Below, piece after piece: positions 1-5,796 of a stretch of 10,630 nucleotides of DNA. Origin of the DNA: Desulfosporosinus sp. (GTDB lineage Bacteria; Bacillota; Desulfitobacteriia; Desulfitobacteriales; Desulfitobacteriaceae); contig PKWS01000241.1 in the NCBI GenBank assembly GCA_003132105.1, positions 327-10,956 on the forward strand, given 5' to 3'. The position numbers and the translations under genes are program-made. Numbering within the stretch: the stretch's first letter is position 1; each line of letters begins with the position of its first letter. The notes beneath the pieces were generated by a model. It was not told where the DNA came from, did not search any database, and saw only the letters and a program-made list of their open reading frames with translations.

Positions 1-78
1 GCGGTGTATTGAAATGATATAATCGTTGAGATTAGTCATCGTTTCAAAATTTAACTGTAACACGAGGTGTATTTAAAT
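1..78 (+). CRISPR. Leader-distal end of an upstream CRISPR array (array A)
   Basis: Positions 1-15 match the last 15 bases of the 30-base repeat of the downstream array with two changes, an A to C in the loop and a final C to T. A 33-base spacer follows (16-48). Positions 49-78 are a full-length repeat with three substitutions, at repeat positions 8, 26 and 30. The ACAC/GTGT stem of the repeat is intact in the full copy. Degeneration of the last repeat is typical of the end far from the leader, so array A reads in the + direction and its leader lies before this window. Both visible repeats end in T where array B ends in C. Confidence 0.88.
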
Positions 79-93
79 TAAAATTAAATATTG

Positions 94-198
94 ATTTGCT
101 CTTTATAAGGGTGTATTATGAAATTACTTACTATTATATCAGATATAATCGTAGATATAGTCATGTGAACTCTACTGTAATTTGGTTATTAGTAAAAT
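94..198 (+). repeat. Decayed CRISPR repeat-spacer-repeat beyond the last repeat of array A
   Basis: Positions 94-124 keep the ATTT start, the GTGTATT core and a GAAA end of the repeat, with a two-base insertion. Positions 169-198 are exactly 30 bases and match the 49-78 repeat at 17 of 30 positions, including the run ACTGTAA. Between them, 142-164 closely copies the start of the 16-48 spacer: the first 11 bases (GATATAATCGT) and a later TAGTCAT are identical. The likeliest reading is an old, mutated array tail. Each pseudo-repeat is weak on its own; the order and the copied spacer support the whole. Confidence 0.5.
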
Positions 199-253
199 AG
201 GAGTTTATAAAAACACATAGCGTATCTACCCTCTATTTATGCTGTACAATGAA

Positions 254-402
254 CTTGGTTTACACCAAGCCTAAGTAAAGGCGGCCGGTCGAATGCCAAC
301 GTCATCTTGGAATGTTGTCATACTGACGGTGTTCTAACCTCAAACATCCTTGTTTGAGTCATGGCAATGGTCCCTTCTCACCATCCTTGGCTACAGGCCC
401 CG
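254..402 (+). other. Non-coding stretch with nested palindromes, possible structured RNA
   Basis: No open reading frame is supported between 201 and 470. Several perfect inverted repeats are nested here: a 6-bp stem 254-259/264-269; a closing stem TGCCA 294-298 with TGGCA 362-366; inside it CGTCA 300-304 with TGACG 324-328, and an 8-bp hairpin 339-346/351-358 with loop TCCT; then ATGGT 367-371 with ACCAT 380-384. Together they can form a branched fold directly ahead of the transposase gene. It could be the transcribed leader of the insertion sequence or an independent small RNA. No promoter or terminator is clear. Confidence 0.35.
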
Positions 403-470
403 TATATTAGGGTAATTGTCGTAGGGTTAAAGAATAGTATCCTTAAAAAGGAAGCAGGAGGAAAAATGAT

Positions 471-962
471 ATGAGATATTCCAAAGAGTTAAAAAGCTCT
501 GTAATTGCAAAGTTGTTACCTCCAAATCACCAGTCTCTCCGTCAAATCCAGCAGGAGACAGGAGTCCCAGAGGGAACCTTGAAATTATGGCGGAAGCAAA
601 TCCAGCGATTTGAAGGCCCTGTTGGTGAGCAGCAAAGTGAACAGTGGAGCACCCGCGACAAGTATCTCACAGCGGTCGAGACATTGACTCTCAGTGAAAT
701 CGAACTAGGAGAATACTGTCGTACGAAAGGTTTGTATGTTGAGCGGGTCAAGTCTTGGCAGGACAACTGCATACAGGCTAACGGAGGTGTGGCTCAGAAA
801 CTAGCCCTCTCACAACGACGGGAAATAGAGAAGGAAAAAGAACTCAAGAAGGTTAAGCAGGAGCTTCTGCGGAAAGAGTCAGCATTGGCGGAAACGGTAG
901 CCCTGCTGGTACTGAGAACAAAAGCCAATGCAATTTGGGGACCAAAGGACGAGGAAGTCTGA
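471..962 (+). CDS. IS3-family transposase OrfA-like protein
   Basis: This 163-residue protein resembles the OrfA DNA-binding subunit of IS3-type elements. Residues 20-45 form a helix-turn-helix (LRQIQQETGVPEGTLKLW). Residues about 107-140 are rich in charged heptads (REIEKEKELKKVKQ) like the leucine-zipper or coiled-coil part of such proteins, and the end (ALLVLRTKANAIWG) is typical of one OrfA subgroup. AGGAGG at 456-461 lies 9 bases before this ATG. An earlier ATG at 466 opens only a two-codon frame whose stop overlaps the chosen start. The partner orfB in the -1 frame is truncated, so OrfA probably has no transposition partner here. The frame is undamaged, which suggests recent decay or another use. 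The family call is by recognition, not by a search. Confidence 0.7.
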   Translation: MRYSKELKSSVIAKLLPPNHQSLRQIQQETGVPEGTLKLWRKQIQRFEGPVGEQQSEQWSTRDKYLTAVETLTLSEIELGEYCRTKGLYVERVKSWQDNCIQANGGVAQKLALSQRREIEKEKELKKVKQELLRKESALAETVALLVLRTKANAIWGPKDEEV

Positions 963-1126
963 CCAGCATTGCGAGTGGCGTCATAATTATCAAGCCGGTA
1001 GAAAAAGTAGTAGCAAGCGGAGCACGCCAACAATTGGCGTGTGGAGAGATTGACATATCACCAGTGACGGTCCAATGCAAGTCGTCCTTGTCATTGGATG
1101 GCTGTCACTGTAGGCAAGAATGGTAA
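935..1126 (+). pseudogene. Truncated IS3-family OrfB (N-terminal remnant)
   Basis: This frame is -1 relative to orfA and overlaps its end, the usual IS3 arrangement in which a ribosomal frameshift makes the OrfAB fusion. The translation LTSIASG..EKVVASGARQQLAC resembles the N-terminal helix-turn-helix region of OrfB. After about position 1105 the similarity is lost and a stop occurs at 1124-1126. The whole integrase core with the DDE triad is missing, so this is a fragment. No A6G-type slippery run is visible in the overlap. Confidence 0.6.
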
Positions 1127-1136
1127 GAAGGGAACT

Positions 1137-1159
1137 GTCGGAAAGTTATACTTTCTGAC
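1137..1159 (+). repeat. 10-bp hairpin near the right edge of the IS remnant
   Basis: GTCGGAAAGT (1137-1146) pairs with ACTTTCTGAC (1150-1159) around a 3-base TAT loop, with one G-U pair. No T-run follows on either strand, so it is unlikely to be an intrinsic terminator. It lies just inside the proposed right end of the insertion sequence and may belong to that element. Confidence 0.4.
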
Positions 1160-1232
1160 TAGTACAAAAAAATGTCCGAAGAAAATGTTATGATTTGTTT
1201 AATAAAGATCGATACACTATGTAAGGGGGTGT

Positions 1233-1288
1233 TTGACTCAAGAAATACTGGATAGACAATTAAATCTTACGACTAAGGGTTCAATTGT
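1233..1288 (+). promoter_or_regulatory. Putative cas operon promoter with operator-like palindrome
   Basis: A candidate -35 TTGACT (1233-1238) is followed after 16 bases by GACAAT (1255-1260), four of six matches to the -10 consensus. Overlapping the -10 is an interrupted palindrome: ACAATT 1256-1261 with AATTGT 1283-1288, and inside it CTTA 1266-1269 with TAAG 1274-1277, centred within half a base of each other. The region lies 44-99 bases before the cas6 start and is the only sizeable gap ahead of the operon. The promoter is weak by consensus, and the palindrome could be a repressor site or an RNA hairpin in the leader. Confidence 0.35.
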
Positions 1289-1331
1289 TATAGATTGATT
1301 ATTTCATAAATTAAGATGAGGTGAGAGGCTT

Positions 1332-2033
1332 TTGTATTTCGAGTTAAGGATTACTGCCATTGTGAAACAAACGACGCATCATTTGGAAATCCAGGAGCAT
1401 ATCGGAAATTGGATTAGTCGTGCCCAGCTTAGTGATTCCTATTTTAAACAAGCGCATCATGACAAGGGGTACAAACATTATGTGTTTAGTAGCTTATATC
1501 CCATAGAGAAGGACGGAGTTTATAAACGAGGTCGTGCTTATATTCTAACAATTCGTAGTTCGCGACAGGACACATTAAGTCGCATCAATGCCTGTATGCG
1601 AAGTTGTCGAGAAGACGATTATTTTCAGCTCGTCTCCATTGATCAGCGAACTAGAAAGCTTGCGCACATTACAGAGATGATCACTATTACTCCTGCTATT
1701 GTTACGATAGATCATAAACCTTGGGTGCATGAAAATAACATTGAGCTATTGGTGAAACAGCTTCATGCCAACGCAGAGAAAAAATTCAAGCATCTGTATC
1801 CCGATCAACGGATGGAACCTTTTCAACCATTTATTCAAGGAATCCGAGTGGAGAATCGAAAACCCATAGCGACCTCGTATAAAGGACGCAAACTGTTAGG
1901 CAATAAACTTCGGCTGTTTATTAACGAAGATGATTACTCCCAAAAACTAGCCAATATTGTTCTTGGCTCAGGGCTAGCAGAAAAAGGGTCTTCACTTGGC
2001 GCAGGATTTTGTCTGGCAAAAGCCATCGAATAG
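1332..2033 (+). CDS. cas6: CRISPR repeat endoribonuclease Cas6
   Basis: Cas6 cuts the precursor crRNA inside each repeat to give crRNAs with an 8-base 5' handle and is metal independent. The 233-residue protein starts MYFELRIT, a usual first strand of the first RAMP fold. HH at residues 42-43 followed by GYKHYVFSSLYP is the region where the catalytic histidine usually lies. The C-terminal glycine-rich loop, EKGSSLGAGF at 217-226, is the family hallmark. The TTG start is supported by GAGGTGAG at 1318-1325, six bases upstream, and no ATG in frame fits better. It is the first gene of the operon, and cas8b begins 23 bases after its stop. The expected cut in the repeat here is immediately 3' of the GTGT arm of the stem. 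Confidence 0.93.
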   Translation: MYFELRITAIVKQTTHHLEIQEHIGNWISRAQLSDSYFKQAHHDKGYKHYVFSSLYPIEKDGVYKRGRAYILTIRSSRQDTLSRINACMRSCREDDYFQLVSIDQRTRKLAHITEMITITPAIVTIDHKPWVHENNIELLVKQLHANAEKKFKHLYPDQRMEPFQPFIQGIRVENRKPIATSYKGRKLLGNKLRLFINEDDYSQKLANIVLGSGLAEKGSSLGAGFCLAKAIE

Positions 2034-2056
2034 CACATAGCGTGAGGAGGTGAATT

Positions 2057-3955
2057 ATGATTAAAGATTTAGTAGTAGGGTTTCAACAGGCACAGCAACA
2101 GTTTCCTTCAATCGTTCAAGACAATTACAAGTTGAAGGAGGGAATCTACATACGGTTGAATCTAGATCAGAGCTGGGAAGAGCAGTCCGCTGCATTCGAT
2201 GAGAACCATTTAATTATACGAGTTAAGGAAGACGAGCCACAAAATGTTGAACTACTTAAATGGTTTAAGCGGAGGGACTATTACAGTTCATTAGTATCCA
2301 TGAATAAGTCAGTGGATAAAAATAAGCAGGTCCATAGCAATAACCCTTATTCTCTGTTCATTAAAAGGGAGGTCTTTCTGGGAGAAAAGCAGGGTGCTAA
2401 ATCTACTTTAGCCGAAGACATAGACCGATATTTATTAGCGACCGATGTTGAGCAGGTAAGACAAAAGTGGTTGGAACTTATACCAAACGAGAAACGGAAT
2501 GGAGGCAAAGGGAAAAATAGAGAAAAAGTAGATCAGACACTAGATGGTTTACCCGAAGGACTACAATTTTTTATTAGGTCCCAATATGCGGAGGCACTAG
2601 CCTATGTCAACAATTCCCGTCGTAAACAATGGAAGGGGCGTATCATCCAGTGGTATGCAGACAATCTTGTAAAGCTTACCGACTTTATTACCGAGCTCTC
2701 TTTTAAAAACTATGTAAAGCTTTTCTTTACACTTGATTCTTCAGCTATATCAAACTATCCGACCTGCGAGCAACTATATGCCTTTGAGTATTTGTTGTAT
2801 ACCATTCCTAAGATTTATAATTGCAATGACTATAACCAAATTGTCAATGAAGAACTAGTGGGTCTTCCGAGCTTTGATATGACTATGAACAGTAAGAAAC
2901 CGTTTATGGAACACAAAACGATGCGAATCGAAGCACCCGACCGCGTCTCTTTGCAGCAAGCGATATTGGCAAAGGAAGCGACAGAATTGCTTGCCACTCG
3001 ACCCAAGTATGCAACAAATAGGTTAGGATACGATTCAGGTTTTGCTCCATCAAGTGAGGATTCGCCGGAAGGCACGTTTCATGTCTATATGGACGGAAAG
3101 TACAATGAACTAGTCGGCTTCGAGAATGTCCCTTTTCCTCCAACGTTGTCCTTCAATGTCGAGTGGCAAAATTGCTTGCAACTCAAAGATCGTGAGGGCG
3201 ACTTAAAGTATTATGGGTCCATTCAAAATGCGGAGGCTTTGCAGAAAGCAATAAGTGGAAGATTCTTCCGTGGTCGAATGAATGGCTCGTTCATAATGAA
3301 TGAACCGGATGTAAAAAACAAGGAATTTACTGCCATTATGGTTGCTTTGTTTTTGCAAAGCAGACAAGCGTTTCATGATTGGCTATATAAAGGTACGACC
3401 ATTTCGTTACGTCCCATTTTTGCCAAAGTGACGCTTCGTTTGCTAAAGGAACAATTAATTCATGTAGAAACCTCACGTATGGCCGATCTTGCAGACGCAT
3501 TTAATTTGAGATTGTCAATTGAAGCCTTGATAGACGATGAAGAAGGGGGAAAAAGAAATATGGCGGATCGGATTGAGAAGACTGTGACTTCTCTACGTGA
3601 CAAGTTGGAGGGAGAAGGTATTGTTATTTGCTCAAATGATGACGAATTCTATTTTATGGCAGGGCAATTAGCCTGTTACTTAATGAGTCAATCTAAAGCT
3701 GCGAAAAAAACGGGTCAAATGTATGAACCTTTCTTAAGAGCCAAAAATGGGCAACACCTGAAAAAACGTTTAGAAGACGCATATATGCATTATAAACATG
3801 AAATATTTTTAGGTCACCGAAAATTTAACCATGCTTTTTCTATGGTAATGGGGTATGTGCCAGAGCAAGGAAACGAAGAAAGTTTACGAGAACTATTTAT
3901 AGCTGGACTTTTTGCAGATAATTTGATCTTTGAAAAATCGGTTAAGGGAGTGTAA
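2057..3955 (+). CDS. cas8b: Cascade large subunit Cas8b (Csh1/TM1802-like)
   Basis: In type I-B systems Cas8b is the large subunit of Cascade; it contributes to PAM recognition and to Cas3 recruitment. The 632-residue length and the sequence around residues 67-103 (LLKWFKRRDYYSSL, SNNPYSLFIKR) fit the TM1802/Csh1 group. Position between cas6 and cas7 supports this. GAGGAGGTGA at 2044-2053 sits four bases before the ATG. I see no CxxC pairs, so the zinc-binding motif found in some Csh1 proteins seems absent. The C-terminal part, from about residue 475, is helical and charged and includes an internal start for a separate small subunit at residue 502. The stop lies four bases before the cas7 ATG, so translation of the two is probably coupled. 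The subfamily boundary is less certain than the role. Confidence 0.88.
   Translation: MIKDLVVGFQQAQQQFPSIVQDNYKLKEGIYIRLNLDQSWEEQSAAFDENHLIIRVKEDEPQNVELLKWFKRRDYYSSLVSMNKSVDKNKQVHSNNPYSLFIKREVFLGEKQGAKSTLAEDIDRYLLATDVEQVRQKWLELIPNEKRNGGKGKNREKVDQTLDGLPEGLQFFIRSQYAEALAYVNNSRRKQWKGRIIQWYADNLVKLTDFITELSFKNYVKLFFTLDSSAISNYPTCEQLYAFEYLLYTIPKIYNCNDYNQIVNEELVGLPSFDMTMNSKKPFMEHKTMRIEAPDRVSLQQAILAKEATELLATRPKYATNRLGYDSGFAPSSEDSPEGTFHVYMDGKYNELVGFENVPFPPTLSFNVEWQNCLQLKDREGDLKYYGSIQNAEALQKAISGRFFRGRMNGSFIMNEPDVKNKEFTAIMVALFLQSRQAFHDWLYKGTTISLRPIFAKVTLRLLKEQLIHVETSRMADLADAFNLRLSIEALIDDEEGGKRNMADRIEKTVTSLRDKLEGEGIVICSNDDEFYFMAGQLACYLMSQSKAAKKTGQMYEPFLRAKNGQHLKKRLEDAYMHYKHEIFLGHRKFNHAFSMVMGYVPEQGNEESLRELFIAGLFADNLIFEKSVKGV
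3543..3550 (+). promoter_or_regulatory. Internal ribosome binding site for Cas11b
   Basis: AAGGGGGA inside the cas8b reading frame is followed after nine bases by an in-frame ATG at 3560. The same octamer serves as the ribosome binding site of cas5 at 4921-4928. The match is much stronger than expected by chance next to an in-frame Met codon. Confidence 0.6.
3560..3955 (+). CDS. cas11b: Predicted Cascade small subunit Cas11b from an internal start in cas8b
   Basis: The locus has no separate small-subunit gene. Independent translation of Cas11 from the 3' end of cas8 is established for type I-B, I-C and I-D systems. Here the in-frame ATG for Met502 of Cas8b (MADRIEKTV) has a strong ribosome binding site at 3543-3550 with nine-base spacing. 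The product would be 131 residues, mostly helical by composition, which is the expected size for Cas11b. In Cascade, copies of this subunit line the inner face of the crRNA-Cas7 backbone and stabilise the DNA strands. An alternative start at Met475 (ATG 3479) has no comparable upstream site. Expression is inferred, not shown. Confidence 0.62.
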   Translation: MADRIEKTVTSLRDKLEGEGIVICSNDDEFYFMAGQLACYLMSQSKAAKKTGQMYEPFLRAKNGQHLKKRLEDAYMHYKHEIFLGHRKFNHAFSMVMGYVPEQGNEESLRELFIAGLFADNLIFEKSVKGV

Positions 3956-3959
3956 TAAG

Positions 3960-4910
3960 ATGACAAAAATGAAACAACGTGTCATTGGTTTAGTAGGCAT
4001 AGTTAGTAGAATGGCGAATTGGAATGCTGATTTCACAGGATTACCTAAGACGACTAGCGATGGAAACATTTTTGGTAGTGATAAAGCATTGAAATACAGT
4101 ATCAAGCGAATTTGGGTAGAGCAAGGGGAAAACGTGCTGTATATTCGCTCGTACAAGTTGGGGACGAGTAAGGAAGGAGAAAAACTACAGCCTCGCGATT
4201 TGCACGAGAGGTACGAGCATCTATTCTCTGAAGACGTGTCCAAAGATTCAGTGGTAGTACTGAAAAAGTTGTTTTCATGCGTTGATGTCATGAACTTTGG
4301 AGCAACGTTTGCGGAGAAAGGGCAAAATATTGGATTAACTGGTGTGGTGCAAATCGGGCAGGGGTTTAATAAGTATGCCGATACGAATGTTGAAGTGCAG
4401 GATATACTGTCTCCTTTTCGTAATTCAAATCCCAAAAGTGAGGATAAAGATGCAACCTCTATCGGCAAAAAAATAGTGTCGAATGAGGCCCACTATATTT
4501 ATCCCTTCACGGTAAATCCTAATCACTACGATAGTTATATCGGGTTACCAGGATTTGATGAATTTCAAGGATATACCAAGGAAGCTTATGACTCTTTTAA
4601 AGACGGTGCTTTAATTGGGGCTACGGCATTGAATACGAACAGTAAGGCCGGATGTGAGAACGCTTTTAGTTTATTTATTACGTTTAAAGAAAATGCACAA
4701 GCTTATTTGCCTAATCTAGACCCATACGTCAAGGTGTACAAGGAAGCAGATAAGACGATTTATGATCTAACGGCGATAGCGCCGATGGTGGCGGGCGTTC
4801 AAGATCAAATCGAAACGATTGAGCTGTACGTTAATCATTATGCGGCTGAGGTACGCCTTGAAATCGATAGACTGCAGCGGTATAACATTATTACCCGTGC
4901 GGTACTTTAG
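3960..4910 (+). CDS. cas7: Cascade backbone subunit Cas7 (Csh2-like)
   Basis: Cas7 polymerises along the crRNA spacer as the Cascade backbone. The 316-residue protein opens with a RAMP strand (RVIGLVGIVSRMANWN) followed by TGLPKTTSDGNIFGSDKALK at 26-45, a conserved block of type I-B Cas7 proteins. I chose ATG 3960 because AAGGGAG at 3944-3950 lies nine bases upstream. An in-frame TTG at 3930 would overlap cas8b and lacks such a site. Met4 (3969) is a less likely alternative. The gene starts four bases after cas8b stops and cas5 begins 23 bases after its own stop, so the Cascade genes form one transcription unit. Confidence 0.92.
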   Translation: MTKMKQRVIGLVGIVSRMANWNADFTGLPKTTSDGNIFGSDKALKYSIKRIWVEQGENVLYIRSYKLGTSKEGEKLQPRDLHERYEHLFSEDVSKDSVVVLKKLFSCVDVMNFGATFAEKGQNIGLTGVVQIGQGFNKYADTNVEVQDILSPFRNSNPKSEDKDATSIGKKIVSNEAHYIYPFTVNPNHYDSYIGLPGFDEFQGYTKEAYDSFKDGALIGATALNTNSKAGCENAFSLFITFKENAQAYLPNLDPYVKVYKEADKTIYDLTAIAPMVAGVQDQIETIELYVNHYAAEVRLEIDRLQRYNIITRAVL

Positions 4911-4933
4911 GCTTAGTATAAAGGGGGAAGGCC

Positions 4934-5731
4934 ATGCGTGCGCTGCGATTCGAACTAAAAGGCGAGACGGCATTTTTCAAGAAGCCGGATGTCAATGTTT
5001 ATGCTTATTTTACCTACAGCCATATTCATAGAATTGCCTTGTTTGGGATCCTTGGTTCAATCCTTGGGCTAGGCGGGTATATGCAACAGTATAATGATAA
5101 TTTCCCGTTGGCTACAAACCGTAAGAAGGCTGAAAAACAGCGAGTTTTTCCGGAGTTCTATGAAGTGTTTCAAAATACAAGAGTCAGTATCGTACCACAT
5201 GGTGATCGTGGGTATTTTGCTAAAAAAATTCAGATCTTTAATAATACCGTCGGCTATGCAAGCCAAGAGGAAGGCAAAGTCTTAAATGTACGTGAGCAGT
5301 GGTTAGAGAAACCAAACTGGACGATTTATGTAGCGGACGATGAAGGGCTGAAGCAACCGATCTTTGATAAGCTAACTGACTATTTACTTAATTCTCAATG
5401 CGTGTATATGCCCTATTTTGGCAAAAATGATCATCCTGCTGCCATCTCTTCTCCCAAACTTGTCGAGGTTACTGAGGCTGATCAACCGAGTTTCATCGAT
5501 TCTTTGCATCGGACGGACCACATTCGTTATGATGCAGAAGGGGACATAAAAACAGGTGAAGCTCAAAGCTTTTTTAAGGAATTTATGCCTGTTGGTCTGA
5601 ATGAAGCGAATAACGGATATGTTTTCCAGCCGCTAGTTTTTACTAATCATGAAATTAATCGAGATTCAATTAGTGAGGATGATCGTCGCAATATGTATTG
5701 CGATGGGAATCGCGTACTTTATTTCATATGA
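4934..5731 (+). CDS. cas5: Cascade subunit Cas5 (type I-B)
   Basis: Cas5 caps the 5' handle of the crRNA and contacts Cas8 at the foot of Cascade. The 265-residue protein begins MRALRFELKGETAFFKKPDV and continues with YSHIHRIALFGILGSILGL (residues 28-46), the usual first strand and helix of type I-B Cas5. AAGGGGGAAG at 4921-4930 precedes the ATG by three bases. It follows cas7 closely. It is the last gene before a terminator-like hairpin, so it closes the interference-complex part of the operon. Cas6 is present, so Cas5 is not expected to process crRNA as it does in type I-C. Confidence 0.9.
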   Translation: MRALRFELKGETAFFKKPDVNVYAYFTYSHIHRIALFGILGSILGLGGYMQQYNDNFPLATNRKKAEKQRVFPEFYEVFQNTRVSIVPHGDRGYFAKKIQIFNNTVGYASQEEGKVLNVREQWLEKPNWTIYVADDEGLKQPIFDKLTDYLLNSQCVYMPYFGKNDHPAAISSPKLVEVTEADQPSFIDSLHRTDHIRYDAEGDIKTGEAQSFFKEFMPVGLNEANNGYVFQPLVFTNHEINRDSISEDDRRNMYCDGNRVLYFI

Positions 5732-5734
5732 TCT

Positions 5735-5775
5735 ATGTCCGGGATGCATCGACGGCATCCCGGATATCTTTTATT
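5735..5775 (+). terminator. Terminator-like hairpin between cas5 and cas3
   Basis: TCCGGGATGC (5738-5747) pairs perfectly with GCATCCCGGA (5755-5764) around a 7-base loop. The stem extends to 13 pairs through 5735 and 5767 with one G-U pair. A T-rich run (TCTTTTATT, 5767-5775) follows, giving the form of a Rho-independent terminator, although the T-run is interrupted. The hairpin begins four bases after the cas5 stop and ends six bases before the cas3 ribosome binding site. No good promoter follows it, so it probably reduces rather than abolishes read-through into cas3-cas4-cas1-cas2. Confidence 0.6.
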
Positions 5776-5796
5776 CATGAGAGGGGATTGGAATAA

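Larger units (their letters stand above)
243..1166 (+). mobile_element. Decayed IS3-type insertion sequence (approximate limits)
   Basis: The segment contains an orfA-like transposase gene and a truncated orfB in the -1 frame, the gene arrangement of IS3-family elements. Possible ends are TGTAC at 243-247 and its complement GTACA at 1162-1166; IS150-group elements also begin TGTAC. The similarity does not extend convincingly further inward and no flanking target duplication is visible, so the limits are uncertain. The catalytic DDE part of orfB is absent, so the element cannot move by itself. It lies between the tail of array A and the cas operon. Confidence 0.45.

Noticed and set aside
165..200. 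Small open frame GTG..TAG of 11 codons in the array A tail
   Set aside because: It has no ribosome binding site and overlaps the degenerate repeat; frames of this length are common by chance.
243..470. Bridge RNA or seekRNA of an IS110/IS1111-type element
   Set aside because: The adjacent proteins are IS3 OrfA/OrfB-like, with no DEDD RuvC-like or serine recombinase domain, so an IS110 guide-RNA role is not supported.
1217..1239. Possible degenerate CRISPR repeat upstream of cas6 (GGGGTGTTTGACTC resembles the repeat end GAGGTGTATTGAAAC), as in a CreTA module
   Set aside because: The match needs a gap and three mismatches, no second pseudo-repeat follows at spacer distance, the following bases have no convincing seed target nearby, and no small toxin gene is visible. 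The TTGACT inside it is better explained as a -35 box.
214..2042. Shared 10-mer CACATAGCGT upstream (near 215) and before cas8b (2034-2043)
   Set aside because: Ten-base matches are expected by chance in a 10.6-kb window, and the contexts share nothing else.
3930..3959. Longer cas7 start at TTG 3930
   Set aside because: It would overlap cas8b by 26 bases, lacks a ribosome binding site and adds residues before the conserved RAMP strand. ATG 3960 has AAGGGAG at the right distance.
3893..4468. 191-codon reverse-strand frame opposite cas7
   Set aside because: It lies opposite a clear cas7 gene, has serine- and cysteine-rich low-complexity translation typical of antisense frames, and has no ribosome binding site.
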